Assembly (NCBI GenBank): GCA_033239005.1 | Contig: BSQZ01000010.1 | Location: 10,511,001 to 10,575,000 of the forward strand | Direction: 5' to 3' | Origin: Lamellibrachia satsuma | Lineage: Eukaryota > Annelida > Polychaeta > Sabellida > Siboglinidae | DNA: 64,000 bases | Part shown: positions 1 through 9,800 of the stretch, piece after piece | Numbering within the stretch: the first letter of the stretch is position 1 | Layout: each line of letters starts with the position of its first letter | Program-made: the position numbers and the translations under genes | The notes under the pieces: model-generated | The model's database searches: none | Told to the model about the DNA's origin: nothing | What the model saw: the letters and a program-made list of their open reading frames with translations, nothing else

Positions 1-330
1 AGAAGAAGGGTGCAGAAGTACCGGCATTCGCTGACCCCTTATGGATGTGCAATTTTACATGTCTAGTGTACACCACAGAGCACCTCAGTCTGCTGAACGC
101 CCAACTTCAGGGACGAGAGCAACTAATCAATGAATTCTGCCAGTTTGTCTCCGCTTTCCAGACAAAGTTGCAACTGTGGGAGATGCAACTGCGGGATGCC
201 AATTACGTGCACTTCCCGACACTTATGGAATACAAACCAGACAGTCCGAACACGTAGGCCTTCGTAGCAATTAATGAACTGCTGAAACAGGATTTTGCTG
301 ACCGATTCACTAGTCTCAAGACTGGCAACA
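1..330 (+). mobile_element. hAT-type transposase relic (fragment)
   Basis: The translation of 45-257 contains EHLSLLNAQLQGREQLINEF, then a stretch resembling FxTKLQLWEMQLRDANYVHFPTL. This layout is typical of the middle of hAT-superfamily transposases of the GTF2IRD2/ZBED-like kind. A second, separately decayed copy lies at 61895-62235 inside a complete hAT element and aligns with this one almost without gaps from the shared GCAGAAGTACCGGCATTC onwards. Only about 70 codons are open and no catalytic residues are visible, so this is a fossil cut by the window edge, not a gene. The superfamily call rests on remembered sequence character. Confidence 0.65.
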
Positions 331-1334
331 GGGAACGGAAATGAATAATTATGAACTTCGTGTAATGCAAGCCGTGAGCGCATCTAACAGAAGGGTACTT
401 GGATGACGTACTGAGGCTCGCAGGGTCAAGTCTGCAGCCAGATGTGTTGGTGGCGCAGCAACATCACCAGCAGCAGGCGTCAGTGTCAAACGGGTCAATG
501 TGGCATCAATGCCAAGAATACGTAACATTAATATTGTGTGTTTTTGAATAGCATAGTGATAGTCGAACTGTTGTTCAAAATCAGACCTAATTACAGGTCA
601 TAGGTATGTGGGCCACACATGCACACACGCACATACACGCACATATGTACATAAGGACATTATCCTCGTTGTAACTTGTACAATATATACGTAAGAAATT
701 TGTTACGAGAAAATGTTACGATAGCCCCGACATGTTTATTATTACCATATTTTAATTAGTCTTATTTCTCCAGCTGCGGAAGTCAAATAAAATAATAATT
801 GCAATAATTACTCACTTCTGGGTGCTTGTCGTCCGATTCAACATCGTGACGGTTTTCAACTGGTGCTGCGGGTACACGCTGTTCTCCTTCTTCGGTGGCC
901 AACTTCGTCTGTGTCACTTTCTCCAACCGCTACATGAGTTGGGGGCCGTCTGAATTGTACAAGTCGCCATGTATCGACCGTACGTGCTTATAAAATGAGT
1001 GCTACCACGTGTACCGCATTGGACAGTCACGCATTCCACAGACAGTTTTGTAAGTTGGGGGCACTGCCATGTGTATGATTGATATGCTTGAGCAGCCCAG
1101 GTCAAAGAAACAAACACTAAACATATCGCACGCACATCGCCAAAACTCCATTATTGATTCTTGAAAGTCACGATGCAGAATGTCTCGGTCTCGTCGTAAA
1201 CTATAGAGATATATGGCGACTAGGCTTCTGGTGATTTCGACACCGGGTGATTGACTGTTTGCCAACGGTCCAGAGTGTTGCTATTCAACAGCAATATGTT
1301 TAAAAACAAGTTTGAGACATACCTCAGGAGGGTG
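331..1334. other. Intergenic, no recognisable feature
   Basis: AT-rich sequence with a short CA/TG-rich patch near 617-650. Open frames here are short and have no familiar protein character. The first part may still belong to the hAT relic. Confidence 0.5.
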
Positions 1335-1458
1335 GGTTACACATAGAAGAAAGATGTTGGACTTTCGATAAGCCAAAGGCTTCCTTGTCCACTTTACATA
1401 TGGACCTTTGCATTGGATGGCAATCTTGTTAGGATAGGATAGGATAGGATAAATTTTA
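1335..1458 (+). mobile_element. 3' end of an L2/CR1-like LINE with an AGGAT tail
   Basis: The stretch ending GGCTTCCTTGTCCAC followed by GGATGGCAATCTTG matches the 3' untranslated end of the LINE copy at 12950-13440, where the same words occur. The part near 1340-1370 also matches the end of the LINE near 59500-59516. It runs directly into four tandem AGGAT units at 1436-1455, where a minus-strand LINE tail begins. Confidence 0.6.
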
Positions 1459-2165
1459 TTTGTCCCAACAGCAAAAAACATAGATAAATTATATTGAGTG
1501 GCAATATAAATTATATAAATACATATGATACATGCACATATAGAACTGTACAATATATAATAGCAACTAATAAATCATCAATAAAAGTAATACATTATGC
1601 AACAACAACCAAAAAAAAACATTTGCTGTGGGAAGGGAGACTCCTACTAAGACCAACACTGGTCGCTATCTTAGGAGCCACCCAAAGTAACAATAACAAT
1701 AAACATATATTCCCTATACGTATATTTCTACATTAAAAAGTAGAGAGCATGTTTGGTTTTTTGTCTGTGTCTTACATATAATCAAGTGTGTGATGATGTG
1801 TTGTACTGGTGTGTTTTATGTTTTGTTTTCGCCTGTACGCGTGTAAGCCTGTGTGCAAGTATACAATTTGAAAAGTTTAATTGTGATTGCATGAACTGTG
1901 TTATGTTCATTCATAATTTATTTAATTTAGTTGGCATATATAGCAATTTAGGAGAGTGCATGTGTCATTATATTTTTGTAGCATATAATTTTTGGCATAA
2001 CTTGAAAAGCCTTTCAAACTATGAGTCACTATCTTGTCTATAACTAAATCAGGGATATTGTTTATAACATGTGGCAAGTTGTATTTAAGAATTTTTTTTG
2101 CAAATTCATGTTTAGTTCTGTAAGTATGTAGTTCAGTTGTTCTCCTAGTACTATAGTAAAATATT
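1430..2165 (-). mobile_element. LINE 3' end, reverse-transcriptase C-terminal tail
   Basis: Minus-strand translation of about 1965-2130 reads RTKHEFAKKILKYNLPHVIN followed by a stretch ending THSLKGFSSYAKNY. This is the post-reverse-transcriptase tail of a jockey/CR1-type LINE and is clearly related to the tail of the minus-strand LINE at 50300-50630. Both copies also share the untranslated block GGGAGACT...GATCGCTATC...AGCCACCC (about 1636-1690 here, 50040-50095 there). The element ends at low coordinates in an AATAAAATTT-ATCCT repeat tail. It is 5'-truncated. Confidence 0.75.
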
Positions 2166-3659
2166 GTTAAATCAACGTGTTAACTAATTAGCTAATGCCG
2201 TGCACTAGCCGCCGCCGCATTAATGAGGGAGACGCATCTCACATGTCGCACTTCATATATCAGCACTTAACATTTTACGACCTTTTATGACCGTCCGACT
2301 GATACTAAAACAGTTGTACATTGTGCTAAATTACCCACTTCTCCATTAAGCTGTTAGGCAGTCGGTTCACTGAAGATAAATGACGTCCCTTAATTGCGTA
2401 TTCATGAGTCGTGACAATTTGTGTATTTTAGCAGCTATATGTTATGATACTGTAGTATTGCAATGCATACCCAATAAATTATACTGACATTACGACTTGA
2501 TGTGCAGGAATTGTTGGACCCTCAACTCTTTGGAAAGGCCCGCGCAACTTGTTCAGGCTACAGCCCAGGTTGGCCTGTAACATTACACAACTTATGCCTA
2601 TATTCCGCACACTGTTTGTATAACAATTATTATCGGTTGTCTACGTAATATATTATCGATAATTTAACATATAGCATTCCCGATGTCCGAAGACTTTTAT
2701 TGTATACGCAAGTTGTAAGGCAAACTCGTCTGTCTGAAAAAGCGAATACAATAAACGTGCATGTATGCGTGTACATTTAGAGAAATTCGGGCGGGTTACC
2801 ACGTTATTTGCCGCCAGTTTAAGACTTACTCTCTATTGTTAGATTTTCCATATATGTAGTCAGATATGTTCATTATAGGCTACGGCGGTAGTTTCCGTAT
2901 AGGCCCCAATGACGTAAGCAACATTACATTTCAATACAGTCGTGAATTTGACACCGCCTCACAGGGCTGTAGGGCGACCAAGGTGAACAGAATGACAGAA
3001 AATAAGTCTTTCGAAATTGAAAGTGATCACGGATCGATGAGCACTGACCCACAATGAGCCAGAACAACCAGGCTGGTTCATCTGACTACGTTATGTATGG
3101 AATTGGACATCAAACGTCGGATTAATCTTGACAAGATTTCTGCCAAAACGCGCAAACAGTAAATTAGTGTTTGAGAAAATTCAAGAGATGTAGGCCTACA
3201 ATCAGATCTAATTATTCACATGATTACATCTTTAGAACCGTTGGTAACACATTAGATCGAACGTATTTGGATTTCACTCTATTTGATAAGCAGAACGTTT
3301 ACGGACTCAAGTTTACGCTGTCTTTTATTGTATTACTTTCTGGTATGTCATTGTATGTCATTGTATGCTGTAATTTGTACTTGTCGTTGTACGCTGCATT
3401 TTCTTGTTTGCCACCAAACGCTGCATCTTCTCGTATGTCTGGCTGTATGTCGTCGTCCACCACAATCTGTGAATTACCAGATTTGTTGACGGATTAATTA
3501 ATTTCATACAGGCGGATTACCATATTTTTCCTTCTATATCTATCATAGTTGTTTCCCCTTAAAATCTACAGCTGGCCATTAGATAACCCAATGGCAGTTG
3601 TATGATTAATGGGAAGAAGCAGACCAATTACACCGTATTATTATTGAATGGATTAATGG
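2166..3659. other. Upstream region of the SAM/AT-hook gene, no clear element
   Basis: No convincing coding exon is visible. One copy of a recurring GGATTACC...CCTTAAAATCTAC module lies at about 3512-3570 (see the dispersed repeat entry). The promoter of the downstream gene must lie in or near this stretch, but I cannot place a TATA box or a transcription start. Confidence 0.4.
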
Positions 3660-3759
3660 GCTTGTCAGTCTGCGCATGCGCGATCTGTTGACGCGCCTTT
3701 TTCGACGAACTCACAAAGGCAAGCATAGCGCGAAGAGGAAGGTTCAGCAAGGTTTCAAC

Positions 3760-3850
3760 ATGTCAGATATACGCAGTTGTTCGGCACGAGAGCTTCACCG
3801 AATTTTGAAAGGTCGAGGAGTTGCTGAGCAGGCTGCGAACATCGTGCTTG
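3760..3850 (+). CDS. SAM/AT-hook gene exon 1
   Basis: Encodes MSDIRSCSARELHRILKGRG and the next ten residues, the first helices of the SAM-like domain. Donor GTAAGT at 3851, phase 1. The in-frame upstream ATG (3676) sits in a weaker context. The intron that follows (3851-5704) holds a dispersed TAATCC-type repeat and an old minus-strand LINE piece. Confidence 0.75.
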
Positions 3851-6800
3851 GTAAGTTCTGCATGACTGTTGTATCTCGATTGTAACAGTAATCTGTTATC
3901 CCGATCATCGTAGGTTTAGCGTAGATTATGCAACGGATTACTAGACTTGTCGGTACAGTAGGCACTGATTCGTTCGGATAACCATTTTAAGATTTATTAT
4001 TTAAAGTGTTTAATTTCCCATACCATGATACTGCTATTTTCGTAATAATAATCAGCGTTACATTTCAGTAATGGTTAGTACTGTTACTTACGGAACATCT
4101 GAAATGCGTGGTATGCAGCCCTGCATGCGGTAATCCATTTTAAACTTGGCCAGCATTATTACGGCTTTATAAGTTATTCTTATCTAATTTTTCTATACCA
4201 AAATGTTCATATTCCATCACACGACGTAATTTGAGATTCGTCGAGGGCATATACATTCTGATCTAATGTTGCGTTTTAGGCCACTTTCAGTGAGTGGTCC
4301 CAAAGCGCTCCGAATTGCACCAGTCTCGGTGCGGGAGGAGTACCACTTTATTTGATGTAACCTTTTCCACCATCAAGATTTCTGTAAGCCCGCCTCGACT
4401 CCACATCGTTCGCAAGTCAAACCTGTCGCTGATATAATCACACGCCAGTTGGATCTTCTTCTTGCGTATGCCATCATCACGGGTCGGATGTCAAGTTCGG
4501 CCTTCTCGAACCACTCGCGTGTAGTTGCGTCCAACTCCGCGAGTCCTCGCACGCGCCCGGGTAGTTGGTAGACAGGACAGTCCGGTGGTCGGCCGTTTGG
4601 ACTGCCACACCGTAACAGCGGTCACTTTTGGTCAGGCGGCAGCGCAGGCGCCGAACCTCCCAACGCCAGACCGTAGACTGTGTGGCCTTGTCATGACTCG
4701 GCGCGAGAGATCGGTTGAAGATGTATGCACATAACCATAGATATGATGGTGGATGCCCACGATTTCACGTGATTTCAGCCGCTTCTGTGTTGCTTTTCGC
4801 ATTGTTCCGTGCAGGCGGTGGCCGCTCTTGCAGGCGTAACGGCCTGAAGCCAGAGTTGCTGCTTCCCGCCTCAAACCTGGTGGGACGATACCAGCCATCA
4901 CTGGGAGCTGGTCAACGGAAGTAGGGCGTAGGCACCCAGTTACAGTTCGGCCTTCGGGAGGGTCGTGTTGAGACCAACGTCCACGAGACGCGTGTGGGTG
5001 CTTCTGCACCAGAATGAGGCACAGTACGCAGCAGGGGAGTAAGCCAGTGCCCAAGTTGATGTGCCATTCTGTCTGAGAAATGGGTCAAACCTATTTCCTG
5101 TTGGAGCGAACGAGTTTAATTACAGCGTAACGGTTATGTAACTAGGTGCCATTAAAATCGTCTTTGATCTGTGTGAGACCCTAAAACAGAGAGAACTTTG
5201 GCTCAAAGTGCGGGTGTGGTAATCCATGTTAAATTAGTTGTGTGGTTCGCCAGATTTTTTGACGGATTACCGAATGTACTACTTCCACTGGATTACTAGA
5301 CTTTTCTCCTTAAAATCTACCCCTGAAGTGCAACGCTTGATCATAATATACCGGAAATGCATTTCTGTAGCTCAAACGACGTGGTGTGATGGTATGAAAA
5401 AAGAGTAATTACCTTTAAAGCCGAAATAATTTTGGTAATATTTGTAACAGATTACCAACATATTTTGTGATGGATTACTGATTTTAATACTTTTGTGATA
5501 TCTGTCTGGATTACCATTTTCTTTCTTTAAAATCTACCCTAATGTATAAAATATGTAGAGTTTTTAAAGCATCATATAGGTCTTACATAAAATTTTAAGC
5601 CATCTTTTCTCTTGTTTCAGAAATAAGTAATAATAACTTTTATTTTCATCTAGTTTTCATATAATTTGTGCACTATTATAATGAGCCCATTTATCATGTT
5701 TAAGAAGCCGGACTGGATGGTAAACTCATACTAGAGTTTGAAAGGGCGGACTTCGCTGACTTAATGCCTGGTCCAACCATGTTCCTCATGCGACGGAAGC
5801 TCTGGAACACTGTGATTGAACTGAAGGTGTGTGCTTTTACTGTTACTGAAGTAGACATGAGCATGTCAGTGTGCTGGTGAATCCCCTGCCACAATCTTTT
5901 ATGAAACACCAAAACATATACCTGACCATATTTATTATCATCCGCATCATTGTCATGGTTGTCTGGACAAACATTTTATATCTTTATAAAGCCAATTAAT
6001 GTAGATCCCTGCATGTTATGTCTGCTTTTTAGTTTTAAAATCAGATGAAGGACCAACAAATCTTTCACACCCCTACATTCAGCTCTGCTTTATTTTCTTT
6101 CACTTGCTGACTTACATACTTGCATGAGCAATTAATCTGTTTCATTCTTATAATGGTTTGCCTGCCTAACCTTATGTTTTAATTTTAAATTCTCTTTATA
6201 TGCTTAGGTAAAGTAACAAATAAAAAGCTGACTACAGCTATTGACTTTTTAGGTGGAATCTAAGCCTCAAGGCAGTTTCCCTACAATGATGGCTGAATTG
6301 AACCCCCTGAAGCAGAAAAGTGATGCGATGGCATCCACATCACCACCGTCACATTCAGCGCAACCTGCGATGGCTTCTCCACAACCAGCACATGCATCGC
6401 AACCTGTTTCATCTCCACGTTTGCTGTCAAGCCCAAACCCTGCTCAACACACTTGTGGGATATCTGCTTTGTCAATTTCTTCACCATGTTTTTCTTTGTA
6501 CAGCGATGATCACTTAACTTCAACTATCACCAATGGCACCCCGCTGTCCACTGTTGCTAGAAATGGGTTAGTTCGCAATCAGTTAACACTAATCCGTGCA
6601 GTGTGTAGCTCACTCACTCCACCGCGGGAACCCACTCATGCAGAAATGAAACAGGTAGCGATGTCACTGGTTAGCCGGTATCCAGTCCTAAAAGATGAAA
6701 GTGCCATTAATCCAACTCACCCTTGGGTAAGTATAAGGGTTAACTTTCTTGTTACGGTTTGCTTCATCCAGAGTATGTGGCTTACTCTTACACATGCTTT

Positions 6801-9800
6801 ATTTTGGAGACAAGTGAACATGCCAAAAACAGCCACAGAATGTAACGTTATTTCATTTTGAGAAAATCCCCAAGAAAAATTAATATATATATATAAATAT
6901 ATAATATATATATATATATATATAAGTATAAATGTCACTGATATGAATCATGTGTATTGTAGTGAATAGAATTAATGTTGCTTGAGTTCCATAAACATTT
7001 TATGACAGAGTTGAGAGACTGCTAAAACTTGCAGAGTATTTTTGACACATGCCCTTCATCAATCGTAATAATCTGCCTTGCAGTGTAGTATTTCAAGGAG
7101 GATAAGTCCTAGAACTAAAATAGCACAAGTAGTTTAATCCGCATTATGCAGTCAACAGGATTTTCCACTGATATAACTAAAATACTCTGTGTTATATTTG
7201 TAGGAAGGTTTGTTGAAACAACTCAAACGTCGTTTAGCAAATTTGAAGCCCATAAGCAGGCCCCAGGGCAAACAGCCGAATCGGTCCAAGGTACATCGCA
7301 ATCTAGTAATGAAGGATGTGAAAGAGTCTGTGCATCCAGCAATGATGTGTTCGATCCCTGATTCAGTGGCCTCCGGATCAGGTTCCATTGATTCATTGGA
7401 CTCTGGGTCAGGTTCCATGAATTCAGTGGACTCTGGGGCATGCTCCATTGATTCAGTGGACTCTAGATCCGACTCCATTGATTCAGTGGACTCTGGATCA
7501 GGCTCCATTGATTCAGTGGCCTCTGGATCAAACTTCACTGATCGTGGTGGTGTAGGTGACAACAACGAACCTGACCACACCACTCAGGAGAATGGTAATT
7601 CTGACTTTACAGGTGATTCTGTTAATGGCACTGACAGCAATGATGGAGCTAAAACGAATGGTAAGTTGTACTATTTATCAGTACAGTTCAAGTCATTTAA
7701 TGGTAAGTTGTACTATTTATCAGTACAGTTCAAGTCATTTAATCCTTTTGTTCATTTAAGCCAGGAATTCCACAATGAAAGAGCCATTAATTAGTTAGCC
7801 ATAAAATACCTTTGTTAGTCTCAGCTAGCAGTCTGGCTAAGATATACAAAGGGGTTATTAATATTGAGCCCTGGACAGTGGTGTGTGCTAATCCACCCTC
7901 AACAAACACTTGTTGTTGTCACTGACAGTTACAACATGCCTTCTTTATTAGGTCAATGACACATTTTTGTATGTAACATTAAATATTTGGCCATTGCTTT
8001 TTCAAAAAGAGTGGGTGGGGGCAAGCCTCCATGCCTCAGCCACACTTTTCCTCCTTCCCCCTTCATCTCAACATATATGAATGGAGATTTAAAACAAATA
8101 AAAACTACATTACGTCAAAACTGAATTACAAAAATGGATGGAGCCATCATGTCTTTGATATGTATGTTCATGGTGCTGTGTCTAACACTGCTGTTGGACT
8201 TAACAAGCTTTTCATTGGTGACAAACTCAGTGGACAGAGTGATGGATTTCATGACTAATTTGTTTTGTTATCTGACATCTTGTGACAAAATACATTTTCT
8301 AAATGTGGTGCACTTTTTAAAAGGATATACTGTATGTTAATAATTATTGTGTAATAATATATATCCTATGTAATATATACATATATATTATGCATATATA
8401 TCACTTATATTATCCAACACCAGTAGGCTGTTTACATTCGGAAGGGGTAGTGTGTTAAAGACAATACTAAAAACTGGATCAAAATCAGTGCATTGATATT
8501 GCTTAGAATGTAGCACCAGGCACCATGGAATTGCCTCATTAATATTATTATATATACATAATACATGTATACTTAGCAAGTTGTCTGTATATTGTATATT
8601 AAATTGCATGTTTAATAAATATTAATGTTTTCAAACATATTGTTTTTCATTTCAATATATATTGCAGGGTATAGACATTCTTAGAGCTTCCTTGGTAGGC
8701 CTTTATAATGTTTTGTCGTAAAGTGGTAATCCAAACAGATCCTGTACCGACAAGTCGAGTAATCTGTTGCAAATACTTGGGATAATGGATTTCCATAAAA
8801 ATCAAGCCCTCATAATTATAGTAGATTTTAAAGTATGCTTTGTGACAAGTTGCATTTTGTGGTAAAAAGTGATTTGAAGAATTTCTTATATTAAAAAAAA
8901 TTATGAATAATAAAGATTTTTTTGTTCCAAGAAAACAGTTTCTGAAGTGTTTTCTTGTTTCAAGAAAATATTCTTACTAATTAAGCCATGGAAAGTTACC
9001 ATAAGAAAATATTTTTTATGAAATAAAAAAATCTTGATTTACAAATTTTCTTGTGTGGTTCCCTAGAAAATAATTTAAGGAAAGTGTTCTTACTTTTTTC
9101 TTGATTTAAGGAAACGTTAGTCTTTTTCAAGAAAAAATTATTTTTCTTGGCTGAATAAGAAAAATTTGTGTACACTTTTCTTGAATTGAGAAAATATTTT
9201 TCTGTGCCAAAAAAAGTTCTTAGATCACAAAAAAATTCTTGCATGACTACCTAGACATTTTTTCTTGTTTTATGTTTTTTTCCTAAAGCAAGAAAATTAT
9301 TTCTGGCAGTGAATATAGTATACAGTATGAAAATATAAGTTTATGTCACAAGGGATGGTCTCGTCTTAATTTCTACTATGATTTAACTTCTATAAAAAAG
9401 AGGATTAATGTACAAGACCTGTACCTACTGAAGCTTCAGAGGGTCAGAGGTTAAATGGCATTGTTTTCATACACAGATATTTTGAAATGGCTTCTTAAAA
9501 AGAAAACAAAAGTCAAGGTTTTCAACTTATGCACCTATAAGAGTTACTAAAACAACTATTTGCAACTACAATTAAGAATATCACGCCAGTGGTTTACTAG
9601 GAAAACCTTGTTGAACACACATTTTAATTTAATGGACAGCCCCATCCTAGATAACCCAGAGTCAGGAGTGTCAAATTCTAGCAAAATTTGCTCGCCAAAT
9701 GAAAATATATTTGTATACACCTATTCCTATATTTGCCAATGTCATATGGCCATGCTGTTTGCATCAAAACTGAACTTATGTAACATATTTTTGCCGTTAC

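Larger units (their letters stand above)
7743..9498. other. Intron 4 of the SAM gene, first part
   Basis: Mostly AT-rich unique sequence. A stretch at 7862-7945 (GAGCCCTGGACAG ... ACAACATGCCTTCT) recurs at 27738-27812 in HSPA4 intron 4, so it is an interspersed repeat. The dispersed repeat copy B (8726-8770) and an AAGAAAA-rich block (8920-9315) also lie here. Confidence 0.5.

Noticed and set aside
4525..4924. Plus-strand open frames in the GC-rich patch
   Set aside because: The minus strand carries LINE tail phrases over the same bases; the plus frames are unfamiliar.
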